DNA of 64,000 nucleotides from Eucommia ulmoides (taxonomy: Eukaryota; Streptophyta; Magnoliopsida; Garryales; Eucommiaceae). The stretch is from assembly GCA_016647705.1 (NCBI GenBank), contig CM028328.1, positions 45,936,647-46,000,646 of the forward strand, given 5' to 3'. Under the pieces are notes generated by a model. The model did not search any database and had not been told where the DNA came from. It saw only the letters and a list, made by a program, of their open reading frames with translations. The translations under genes were made by a program, and so were the position numbers. Below are positions 11,051 through 21,039 of the stretch, in pieces (the first letter of the stretch is position 1; the number at the start of each line of letters is the position of its first letter).

Positions 11051-12540
11051 CACTTTATACGATATGGGTTATTCCTATTTAGGCCTATTTACTGATTAAT
11101 CATACTTTATACTTTGTGGGTTATTCATATATAGGCCAATTTTGGCATTGACCCACTAGACCTTTATGTATGATTTTACTGTAACATTTACCCTTACCCC
11201 TAGGAAATTTTGTAAAAGTAAAAAACCAAGGAAACTTGCAGACCCTCGTAAGTCTTACTTGGTAGACTCGGTGGAAGAGCAGCTAGCGCACCATGTTCCA
11301 AATTTAGTAAGTTCATGCAACTATTTTGGCTCAGTGCACCACCAATTTGGTTAAGTTGTTTCAAATATCTCAAGATACGCCACCACTTATTACTAGATCT
11401 GTTAAAAAATTTGGTAACTTTAATAATTAACTAAAATAGGACTCATTAATAAAATTAATCAGGTTAAAATTGTTCTTTTTCGATTGGAAAGTAACGTAGT
11501 ACATTCATATGTAAAAAAAATATTAAATTTTGAATACCCGCTTCAAATTGGTTGAAGTTTCAAATGGAAAACAATCTTACATTGCTTGGTGAGAGAAAAA
11601 CTTGAGCAACATATTAAGCTCCAAGTTGGAAGTTAAGGACAGACCCTTTGGCATAAAATATTTAATGTATTGTAGAATTCTATAATTAAACACACACACG
11701 CCACTTTTGCTTTTTGTCCAACCGAGCCGTTCTAGGATGTGGGTATATGTCGATTCAACTTGGATCTGGATTTGGATTGAGTTGAATTTGGGTCCCAATC
11801 AGGTCAAGTCTTAACCCATCAATGTATTATCTTTTTGGACAAATTTATTTAAATATTAAATAAAAGTATTTAAAAGAAAGCATACATTGTATGTGGCAGT
11901 TACTTTGAGTCAGCGAATGTTCACTTGCCTTTCCTGAATTAGAGCATTTTGAAATTCAAAAATGTTGCATCCATTCGATTGTGTCTCTTGATATTTTATA
12001 AACAAGAGAATTCATTTTCATTTCGAGAACATTGAATCATCACCAAAATACAATACATTTATATGCATATAGAACGTTAGTTTGTGACAGCTCAAACATC
12101 AGAGTTGTTTGCGAAATTTTAGGTTTTAAGTGTTTGTAATAGAAATTTGAGATAGTTGTGCCCTGGAAGACAAACATCCATTCAAACATTAGCAATGGTG
12201 TAGGGACATGAATAAGCTGTAACGGCATAGAGTGAAACTCTGCCCTCAATCTACTTCATCATTGTTCATCGATTGAATAACCTGTAAATGTGTAGTTAAT
12301 GTTCACTAAACATGTATAATCTAAATTGAACACTTTATGTGTTTCTTGAAGTTCACTTTAAGTTTCATATCCAAAATTTATATGTATCTAGTGATTGTTC
12401 ATTATATTTTTCACAATGAACAGTGTGAAGGATTTGGGTCCAAGTTGGGTCAGGTCGGGCTTGACCCATCAGTGTATTATCTTTTTGGGCAATATTTATT
12501 TAAATATTAAATTAAAATATTGAAAATAGATGTTGCATGT
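11051..12540. other. Gene-free stretch with a spaced direct repeat
   Basis: No gene is visible. About 100 bp at ~11776-11875 (a TTTGGGTCC... start, then CAATGTATTATCTTTTTGG and AT-rich text) recurs in the same orientation at ~12430-12530, about 650 bp away. The DNA between may be an insertion or part of a decayed element; I could not define ends or a target duplication. Confidence 0.5.
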
Positions 12541-15500
12541 GAAGAGATAAGATATTAAAACTATTAGATTTACGCAGCAGAATATAAAAAATTTAAAAAT
12601 TATAATTTAATATGTATTTTCTTAAGTTAGATCTATCTGTATTAACATTAAAATAAAGATATAGGAAATATTAAAACATTTTTAATAAATATATAGATTT
12701 TGGTGCTTCAGCCTCAAAGTCGATACTTCCCGAGGCGCGATATAAGAAGGCTCTTTCAAGAGCATCTTAACACGAGCAAAAATTGTTACAATAGGCTGAT
12801 TCTTTTAAAAAATGACACAAATGTCTCACCTCTAATATTATCCACACTAGAAAACCTCAGAAAGAATAGTATACTTGGAATTTCTAAAAGCATATCTAAT
12901 CTCAGAACTCTAAGGCAGATCTGATTTGAATCTAGGAAATAGCAAGATTCAAATCAGTGGTACACAGAGAAAAAAAGAAAAAAGAAAACAAGATCTCACA
13001 GACATTGTAGACTAAGACAAAATAGGAAAGAGGTAGTCAAATTGGTATTGGTATGGGGGCCAATTGGTCCTTCCCTCCTTATATAAACTGTCCAAGGTTA
13101 ATAACTTTGGACCCCTTTTCAAAAGAAAATAATTGTTCCTTAAGGAATTTCCTCAGACTGTGAGTCATATTTAGCCACAGTTGGAAGGAATTTAACCAAG
13201 AAACCCCTTCAAGTATGATACGCGTATTTTACGATCTCTTTATTAGTTTACCTGAAAGGACCAACATGATATGGTTAAATAAAAAATCCTAGTCTAATCA
13301 TATATATTTGATTGATAATATAATTTCTTGTCATACCTGATTGAAATCTCATTCCAATCAACACACTGCTCTGACTAGAGGATTGGGTGAATTATATTAA
13401 ACCAAATCACATGAGTCACGTTTTATTTTGCTAAGAGTAATAGATCCCTTCTTGCATATTCGTATATTCCCATCTATGTCCCCACTATACCCAATGAATA
13501 CCTTTAAAAGCTCATGGTTAGAGATCAAGACTTGGTATTATCAAAATATAGCAATCCATACTTGTAATATATAGTACCTCAGGTATAAAAGTTCATGAAA
13601 TACAATCACACCTCAAATATCCTATTTTTAATCAAGCAAAACTATTATATAGCATAATAAGGATGATCACATTCGGTCTCTTACTATCTCTTTGTAAGTC
13701 CCTTTACAAGTGTTCCAGTATCTTATACTAATAAATTAGGACTCATCATGAGCGAACATAGGATTAAGCTAGTCTAGATTGTTGAAGGTCATTTTCAACA
13801 ATTCAATATTGACTATGAACAATTTAAAATATTGAGCTGCTAAATGTCTTTGGTCTCCTCATATTTAATCATATTAAATAGCTGAACATTCTACTCAATA
13901 TCCAATGTCTACAACAATATTGATATATACAAGAAAAATATCAAAATACCTTTTATTATTTACCAGAGGTTATTACTAGAAACAAACTCAACTATGATTA
14001 TCTATAAGGCTTATGTCCAACTAGCACTATAGCCAATTCGGTAAAGCATTTAATACTTCATTCGGCTAATCATTGTAAAGTTAGGACCTCAGTGAGTGGA
14101 TCTGTCACGTTTTTCCGTTGTGTATACTCTCTATTAAGATATAATCCACTTTCAATGAATACAAAAAAGAACCACTCTTGGTGTTTGAATATCGATGAGA
14201 TATAGGCTCCTTGGCCTAAACTATAGTCCCTTCGTTGTTACGATACCGAGGAATCATGACTCAATGGTTGAAACCAAGTTTATTAGGTGAGCTTCCAAAT
14301 CCTTATACCTTTATTGGCTGCATGTAATGTGTCCATGAACTTGTTCTCTATAGTAGAATCTAAAGTTGTGAATCCCATCCATAACTTCTCCCACTAGCTT
14401 CTCATATAATGGTGTACACATTTAGACCATTTCTCGTTCACAACATAGTCAAAAGATTTTGACTACCATGATAAAAACGAATATTCTAAATTAAGGAAAC
14501 TTTGCCTTAGTCAATAAATGAACATTTGCAATTTGCATACCCTCTTAGATTTCGTCAATCATCATGAAGTCTTCTACCTTATTTATGTGAATATCGTCTA
14601 CAGTGTTGCCGTTAAGATTTCTACATTAATCTACTAGATTTTATAATCCAAAGTGTACAATAATGGATATTAAAATCTTTATGGTTCTTAGCATGGTTAT
14701 CGATGTCAAGGTTCTATACAATATCAATTTCTTGATGTTGTAACACCTCATCATCATTAACCTTGTTTTGCTTATGTTCAACTAATGGCTATTAAAATCT
14801 TGATGTTTCTTAGCATGGTTATCAATGTCAAAGTTCTATATAGTATCAATTTCTTGATGTTGTAACACCTCATCTTCATTAATCTTGTTTTGCGTATGTT
14901 CAGCTTGAAGCCATTCATCTACGGGGTAGTTTTAAGTTGAATATCAATTTTTTTTTACTGTTGAGTAAATTTGAAAAAAAGGACCATTACATATCACGAA
15001 AATTCAAGGAAAAACATCAAAAATAGAGTGAAAAAGCAAGGGGAAAATTCCGAGAAACACTCTCTTTGAGATTAAAATTTTGTGTGAAAGAGAGCAAATT
15101 TTTTTGAAGAAACTTTGTGCTGGTCATAGTCAACATAATATTGGTCTGAATTACTTGATTGATTCTGTTTATTCTCCACATCTCGCTGAGATCTTTCTTT
15201 ATTTTATTAATCAATATCTTAATTTACATTTGGTTATTCATCTCATAAGATCTTATTGAATATTACATAAATTTACTCTGTGATCAAATCTCTATCTGAA
15301 AATTCCCATTGCTTAAATTGAAAATAAGTATAAATCTTGTGGTTGATTAATAATCATTCTTAAACTTGATATTATTATTTCTTGATTATTGAGTTGTTAA
15401 AAAATTGTAGTCTAAACTCACATGCTCTGAACTTGATCTATTTCTTATTAATCGAGTTAAAACGATTTAATTAATTTTATCTGTATTACCAAATAAATTT

Positions 15501-16030
15501 ACACGAAGTTATAATTTTATTAACTGTATTTCATGATCACTTCTATCACACTTAATCGAGTTAAATCGTGATTGATATTTAAAATTGTTGGTGAAAGCTC
15601 TCTGAGAATTTTTTTGAATTTGTGAGATTTGTACCTCAGATTTGAGTGTAATTAATCCAGGTGAGAGTTTATTTAAGTATAAGGGTAATCGACTTAAATT
15701 GGGTGGGTTTGATTCTTACTTGAAAAGATGATCAAAATTTAGTAGATTGAATTCCCTGTAAGAGCTCAGGAGAATAAATATAAGCAAGAGTAGTTTGTTG
15801 AATTATCATAAAATTATGTGTATCACTATCTCTACCCTTTCTTTGTTTGGTTGTGTTTGTGCCTGCATTAATACGTTTCCGCTTAAAATCTAAGTAAAAT
15901 TAAATCAGATAAAAATTTGAAAATAACACAAACACTTGGATTGTTTTTTTAAATTGTACTTTGGGTCAACACTAAAATATCTCAAAATACATACCTATAC
16001 AAGCACAACGCATTAAACGATAGAGGTAAT
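12540..16030. mobile_element. Degenerate Ty1/copia-like remnants (low confidence)
   Basis: On the minus strand, ~14000-14260 reads as faint copia RNase H 3' text (AKEPISHRY... then VTDPLTE). The neighbouring ~12.54-13.99 kb (lower coordinates) and ~14.9-15.95 kb resemble LTR or untranslated retroelement sequence (TATATAAACTG near 13080; a TTTCCGCTTAAAATC-type end near 15890). Boundaries, number of elements and orientation of the flanks are unclear. It is heavily broken and old. Confidence 0.4.
14661..14904. repeat. 122-bp tandem duplication (two copies)
   Basis: TAATGGATATTAAAATCTT... at 14661 and TAATGGCTATTAAAATCTT... at 14783 start two consecutive copies. Both include TTCTTAGCATGGTTATC and ATCAATTTCTTGATGTTG, with only scattered differences. 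Confidence 0.85.
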
Positions 16031-16284
16031 AAGTTTTCACCGACCTAAGCACACTAATTCTCCGAACTTTTTAATTCTCCCTCAAGCAACGGGTTTGTTC
16101 TCATGCTAGAGGAGTTTCGGCAGGAACAAATTCTGCGATGCTAATTTCTTTTGCAAGTCCTTACTTGGACCCAATTACCTAAGGTCAAATTTGAGTTTCA
16201 ACGTTTGAGTTAGCATTTGTGACCCTTAAATGATAGGATGTTGAGAATAATCCAAACTTACCTCCTTTTCTAGGTATTTGGTTA

Positions 16285-16581
16285 GGTAGCGTTTGGTTAA
16301 TATTTCAACTTCTAATAAGTACTACGGAAATAAAAGCATGTTTTGCAACATTTGTGTATTTTGTTCTTTAAATGTATGGTAGTCGGGAGTTGGATGGCCG
16401 GCAGGACGAGAGTGGAAATAGTTTTGTGGGAGTGAATATGAATAACATTTTTTAAACATTGTTTTGTTTCCCAAATTACTCCCAAACTTTTGGAAACAAA
16501 AACTAATTTTTGTACATTAATCTCTAAATTTTGGGAGCGGGAACAAAATTCAGAGAACGGAAAAAGTAACCAAGTGAGGCC
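16285..16581. mobile_element. MITE of the GTTTGGTTA family (297 bp)
   Basis: The left end GGTAGCGTTTGGTTAATATTTC is matched by the complement of the right end, GGCCTCACTTGGTTACTTTTTC. The body shares GGGAGTGAAT...AACATTTTTT and TTTTTGTACATTAATCTC with the element at 18695-19082, so they are one family. The flanks are TTA and TTC, a decayed 3-bp duplication. It is non-coding and of Harbinger/Tourist type. Confidence 0.65.
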
Positions 16582-16979
16582 TTCGTGTTTTTGTTCCCGG
16601 ATTTCCATTTTTGTTTGTAAAATTTGTGAACAGAAATAGAAATGTGGGAACAAAAATAAATCTGTTTCAATTCTGTTCCCAGAATTTTGGAAAAAAAAAT
16701 TGCGGAACAAATTAGAGTTGTACTCATATTTTTTCGTTTCCAAGTTTTGTGAGAACTAAAACAGAAATTTCGGAGCAGAAATACAAGCTAGGTTTCTTTT
16801 TCAAACTCATTCTTAAATCTCCATAAGCATTCTGCATAAATATTATGAAAAAATAAGACCAGGAAAAAAAAAACACTTTCTTAACATCAACTACCACCAA
16901 AATCAACTTCAGCTTCAGTTTTGGTTTATACTACAAAAGAGACTTGAAGCACCTTAGGCAGTAGTTGATTAGTGTAACA

Positions 16980-17786
16980 AATCCCAATTGAAATCGAAAT
17001 TGAAATCCTAAACCCCAATTGAAATCAATACCAAAATTGAAAAATCGATTTCGATTTCGAAACGGGTTTCAATTAATTTCGAAATTGAAACCCTAACCAC
17101 AAAATCGATTTTGATTTCACCATGGATAAACGAAGAAGACGAAGAAGATGAAGCAGACAAAGAGGACGAAATAGACAAAGAGGAGGACAGAGCTGTAAAT
17201 TAAACCCTTGAAATCGAAACCCTAACCAAGCCAAGAAATCGATTTCGATTTCGAAATCGAAACCGTAGCCACGAAGAAGAACACGTGAAGGAGACGAAAC
17301 AGAGACGAAGCAAAACCATCGAAATCGAAGAATCATCAAAATCAAAATCGAAGAACCATAACTATCGAGATCCAGCAACGGAATTGGAGATCGAGCAACC
17401 CTAAGCTCAGGCGACGGACGAAGACGAAGATGAACGAAGAAGATGGAGATGAATGAAGGCAACTGCTGCAGTCATGAACATGACGAAGACCATGGAAAAT
17501 GAAAAAAGAAATAGGAAAAAAAGAATGTGGCTAACAAGAATTGAAGGTTAGACTTCATCAACAAATTTGAAAATACCGAGCGTGTCCTTTTCTTGGGATG
17601 GCAATAGGTGGAAACAACTTTTTTTTATTTCTCACTTCTTAAGAAAAAGTGAGAATGATTCTTAGTTTTGTGATGGAAATGGGAACGGAAACAGATTTAC
17701 CAAGCGCTATGCCCAAACAGAAATCCCAAAAATCTGAGAATGGGATGAGAATTTTTGAAATGAGAACGGTTACCAAACGGAACCTA
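16980..17786. mobile_element. Relative of the 7736-8801 Harbinger-type element
   Basis: The right end GAACGGTTACCAAACGGAACC, the preceding ACCAAGCGCTATGCCCAAACAGAAATCCC, the CTAACAAGAATTGAAGG piece and the ATCGAAATCGAAACCCTAA-like array all parallel 7736-8801. The right flank is TAA. The left end is not clear because MITE-like sequence abuts it; the true start may be anywhere from 16285 to 16980. It is non-coding. Confidence 0.6.
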
Positions 17787-17819
17787 AATAACCCAAATTT
17801 CTTTTGTTTCTATTTCAAA

Positions 17820-18180
17820 TTTTACAACAACAACTAAGCCTTTATCCCACTTAAGTAGGGTCGGTTACATGAATCTATTTACACCATAATGAACGATCAA
17901 GGGTCATCCCCTCAATCAGGTTCAATGTCATCAAATCAATTATAATAATCTCGTCCCAAATTTTCTTAGGTCTACCTCTTTCACTAATAACCCCCGCACT
18001 TGAACTAAATTGTATTTTCTTACTGGTGTTTCTACGGGTCTTTTATGCACATGTCCAAACCACCGTAAACGATTTTCTCTCATCTTCTCTTCGATGAGAG
18101 TTATTCCTAAATTCTCTCTAATAGTTGCATTCTTAATTTTATCCATTCTCGTATTTTGTTTCACATTTTCTGTCAAAAAA
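17820..18180 (-). mobile_element. 3' tail of an RTE-type LINE
   Basis: The minus-strand frame at 17940-18176 reads ATIRENLGITLIEEKMRENRLRWFGHVHKRP, the conserved C-terminal tail seen after reverse transcriptase in plant RTE elements (LRWFGHV). It is followed by a 3' UTR ending in a TTG trinucleotide run (plus strand CAACAACAAC at ~17823), the typical RTE 3' end. Only the tail is present, as expected for 5'-truncated insertions. The frame closes soon after the motif. Confidence 0.75.
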
Positions 18181-18691
18181 TAATAAAGAGGATAAACGCA
18201 TCTAGCTCAGCAACATAGGCGCCATTAGTTTTAGTGTTTTGTTCTCAAATTTCTGTTTCTTTTCCCAAAAATCTTTGAACAGAACCAGGAATCTGATAAC
18301 AATTCTGTTTGTTCATGGAAATTTGTTCTAAACATATGATAACAAAACAGAACATATTCCTTTTGTTACATCAGTTTTTCCAACTTCTCCAGAAACAAAA
18401 AGACTAAAAATACAAATGGCCCAAAGAAATGAAGAGTCAAAGATCAAAGGAAAGCAAGCTTTTTGGGAACAGAAACACAAATATGAAAAGAAAACATGCT
18501 GCACATCATAATTTAATTTGCATGCATTTTTCATTGAGAAAGAATCAATATTTACATTAAATAATCGGTATCGTTTTCCACAACTCTAGTTTCCTATAAT
18601 CTCGACAAATCATTGAACTTCTGAAGACACTTAGGTAGCATTTGGTTGATGGAATTGGGGTCTTAGAATTGGCGTTAGAAAGCAAAACAAG
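18181..18691. other. MITE-derived or unclassified sequence, no gene
   Basis: The stretch contains text such as TTTTGTTCTCAAATTTCTGTTTC and GGGAACAGAAACACAAATATG that recurs in the neighbouring MITEs and in the 50-52 kb elements, but I could not define ends. A TTAGGTAGCATTTGGTTGATGG piece at ~18630 looks like another terminal repeat of the GTTTGGTTA family. Confidence 0.4.
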
Positions 18692-18694
18692 TAA

Positions 18695-19082
18695 GGTGGC
18701 ATTTGGTTAGTGTTTCTGCTTTTCTGTTTCTACTTCTAATAAACTGGGATGAAAATTTTATTTTTTGTTCTGGAGTATTCCGGGAATAGAACCATGTTTG
18801 GTAACGACCATTGTACAGAAATAGTTTCTTTAAATTTATGAGAGCAAAAACAAGAAACATGCTTGGTTGCAAGGTGGCCAGCATGATGGTGGTGGCCGGC
18901 GAGGTGGTGATGGAATAATTTTGTGGGAGTGAATAGAAATCAACATTTTTTCGTTCCTTAGATTCTTAAGAAATTCAGGAATTACTCCCAAAATTTTGAG
19001 AATATAAACGTGTTTTAAGGCGTTTTTGTACATTAATTCTAAAATTTTGGAAGCGAGAACAGAAACAGTAACCATACGGCCC
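18695..19082. mobile_element. MITE of the GTTTGGTTA family (388 bp), TAA target duplication
   Basis: The left end is GGTGGCATTTGGTTAGTGTTTC; the complement of the right end is GGGCCGTATGGTTACTGTTTC. TAA flanks both sides (18692-18694, 19083-19085). This is the best-preserved copy of the family also seen at 16285-16581 and, in part, inside RPL24 intron 4. It is non-coding. Confidence 0.8.
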
Positions 19083-19148
19083 TAAACATCTCAAATTTTT
19101 TGAAAGATTGGGAGCCTCTTGCAGCCAAGTCTATTCAATGAAAATAAG

Positions 19149-19340
19149 CAAAGGCCGCGTTTGGTTAGTGTTTCTATTTCTATTCCTCCGCTCTTAACTC
19201 TCGATTTCTATACTATCAACAAAAGATTGAATTTCCGGAGAGAGTTTAGAAGTCGGCTTACCTCACACAATTAGAAGCGCCTCTTCGAGCAAAGACTGTG
19301 TGAAGGAAAAAGCTAAGGCCGCGTTTGGTTAGTGTTTCAA
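19149..19340. repeat. Two direct copies of a MITE terminal repeat abutting the PORR gene stop
   Basis: AGGCCGCGTTTGGTTAGTGTTTC-like sequence occurs at about 19152 and 19317, 165 bp apart in the same orientation. It matches the terminal repeat of the neighbouring MITE family. The second copy ends about 10 bp from the stop codon of the PORR gene, so the presumed 3' UTR of that gene is largely transposon-derived. Confidence 0.65.
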
Positions 19341-19348
19341 TTTTCAAT

Positions 19349-20671
19349 TTATCCGCACTTATCAATGTCCTCATCCGTGTAATCATCAGAATCAACATCA
19401 CGATCTTCATTTTCCGAATCATTCTCAACACAACCCTTTTCATCCTCTTGATCATGCCTCTTAGTATTAACCAATTCTCGATTCACACTAGCTTTTCTAG
19501 GACTCAACAAGATCAAATCAGCCAATTTCCTCCTCGCCAAATATACGAAGTTTGGCTCAATCAACTCCCCCTTCTTATACGCCTCCCTGAGAAAAACCGT
19601 ATGAAGCTTCCCGTGATTCCCCCTCGTTGATATGTAGAATATCCCCTGATGCTGAAGAAGGAACTCCTTAAGCTTCTTGGGTAAATTCATGGCGTTTCTG
19701 AAATGGGCGATTCTCTCCAAAGTGATCTTCTTTTCGACTGTTAAACAGAGCAATTCATGGATGGTGGCAACTGCTCTCTTCTCCATTCTTTTCTGAGCTT
19801 CAAGAGATCTTAGATCATGACCAGAGACATCTTCGTATGGAGACCAATACGGCAATCTCTGCCATTTCCAGACAGCAATCTTGTAATACTTTCCAATCTT
19901 GAACCCGGGTGGGAAATTGACAATGAACGAGAATCGAATGTTTTCAGCATCGATTCCTTTCTCTCTGTACTCTCTCTCTCTAAGCTTTTCAATGGCGCAA
20001 ACAGTTAGATTTGGGTCTCTTTCGACGATCTCTATGTATTTATCCCTGGTTTCTTTAGCATCGAATAGCCTAAAAAATTGGGGGTGTTTGAGGATTACCG
20101 ATAACTCGAAATCTTCCGGCAGGCCGAACTCTCTTCTGGCGACACGGACATGTTCGAGCCGGAGACGGCCGGTGTTGGACAGTAGGAGGAGTTTTCTCAG
20201 GCGGGTGACGGCGTCGGGTATTTGATTGAGGAGGGCTTCTTTCTCTTGTTGGATTTGGAGTTGAGCTTTACGGGTGAGTCGGCAGTAGAGGATTCTCTGA
20301 ACGGGGTGTTCGAAGATGTCGAAGACGTGGGGGAATCTGAGGATGAACTGGCCGGATTCGTGCTGTTTGAAGCCGAGGCGGCGGGAGAGACCGTCCAGCC
20401 GAGAGACGGCGATCATGGCGTTGCGGTGGGAGAGGATGAGTTCCTGGAATTTGAGTATTTTGCGGATCTTCTTCTCGACCTCCATGTAGTTGTCATAGCC
20501 ATGGTCGCGGACTCGAAGCTGCTTTTTGGGGATGGAGGTGGACTGCGACATGGATCTCGCCGACGACCGCGAGTTAGCCGGCGATGGCGAGTTGTGAAGC
20601 GCGATGTGAATTGGAGGAGTTTTGACTTTGGATTTCAAAATTTTGGTTGAATAAGCGAACAATTTCAGCAT
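19349..20671 (-). CDS. PORR-domain organellar RNA-binding protein (WTF/RPD1-like), mitochondrial
   Basis: An uninterrupted 440-residue frame. Residues ~50-395 match the plant organelle RNA recognition (PORR) domain: KIRKILKFQELILSHRNAM, SRRLGFKQHESGQFILRFPHVF, HPVQRILYCRLTRKA, then FIVNFPPGFKIGKYYKIAVWKWQRLPYWSPYEDV, LLSLTVEKK-like and FLLQHQGIFYISTRGN. PORR proteins bind organellar introns and help group II intron splicing. The first ~50 residues are rich in Ser, Arg and Lys and poor in acidic residues, as in a mitochondrial transit peptide. The C-terminus (~400-440) is a strongly acidic tail (DSENEDRDVDSDDYTDEDID). Length and lack of introns fit the family. The start is the first ATG, which keeps the transit peptide. 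It most resembles the group annotated as ROOT PRIMORDIUM DEFECTIVE 1, but I do not assign a symbol. It appears intact. Confidence 0.92.
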   Translation of the reverse strand: MLKLFAYSTKILKSKVKTPPIHIALHNSPSPANSRSSARSMSQSTSIPKKQLRVRDHGYDNYMEVEKKIRKILKFQELILSHRNAMIAVSRLDGLSRRLGFKQHESGQFILRFPHVFDIFEHPVQRILYCRLTRKAQLQIQQEKEALLNQIPDAVTRLRKLLLLSNTGRLRLEHVRVARREFGLPEDFELSVILKHPQFFRLFDAKETRDKYIEIVERDPNLTVCAIEKLREREYREKGIDAENIRFSFIVNFPPGFKIGKYYKIAVWKWQRLPYWSPYEDVSGHDLRSLEAQKRMEKRAVATIHELLCLTVEKKITLERIAHFRNAMNLPKKLKEFLLQHQGIFYISTRGNHGKLHTVFLREAYKKGELIEPNFVYLARRKLADLILLSPRKASVNRELVNTKRHDQEDEKGCVENDSENEDRDVDSDDYTDEDIDKCG

Positions 20672-20684
20672 TTCACCGGCGGGG

Positions 20685-20697
20685 TTTAGGGTTTAGG
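20685..20697 (-). promoter_or_regulatory. Telo-box upstream of the PORR gene
   Basis: On the minus strand CCTAAACCCTAAA lies 14-26 bp upstream of the start codon, probably in the 5' UTR or core promoter. Telo-boxes (AAACCCTAA) are common near the start sites of plant genes for translation and organelle biogenesis. Confidence 0.55.
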
Positions 20698-20847
20698 CTT
20701 TGCCGTTTTCGAGACGGCTACGGACATGTAGAAGAGACGGTTTGGTGCAGAATTAGAAGAGAATTGTGAAAACATCAAATTATGGGGTCCATAATATAAT
20801 TTAAAAGCACAAAAGAAAAATAGTTGACATTGCATGAATTTAAAATT

Positions 20848-21030
20848 TTTCAACAGGGGTTATATATGCATTTAATCAACTACTTCGAAAAGGTCATACA
20901 AACACTCACAACGTTAATAGCTTGTTTAGAGAGAGATTTCAACAGGGGTTATATATGCATTTAATCAACTACTTCGAAAAGGTCATACAAACACTCAACA
21001 CTCACAACGTTAATAGCTTGTTTAGAGAGA
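20848..21030 (+). repeat. Tandem 89-bp repeat at the LINE 5' end (two copies)
   Basis: Copies start with TTTCAACAGGGGTTATATATG at 20848 and 20937 and run through CATACAAACACTC and AACGTTAATAGCTTG to GTTTAGAGAGAGA. The second copy has a 5-bp insertion (ACACT duplication). Each copy contains TTATATATGCAT. They directly precede ORF1 of the LINE and so resemble 5' UTR monomers. Confidence 0.85.
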
Positions 21031-21039
21031 GAATCTCCC

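Noticed and set aside
19810-20650. Plus-strand open frames opposite the PORR gene
   Set aside because: They overlap a well-supported 440-codon gene on the other strand and have no recognisable domain. They are shadows of codon bias.
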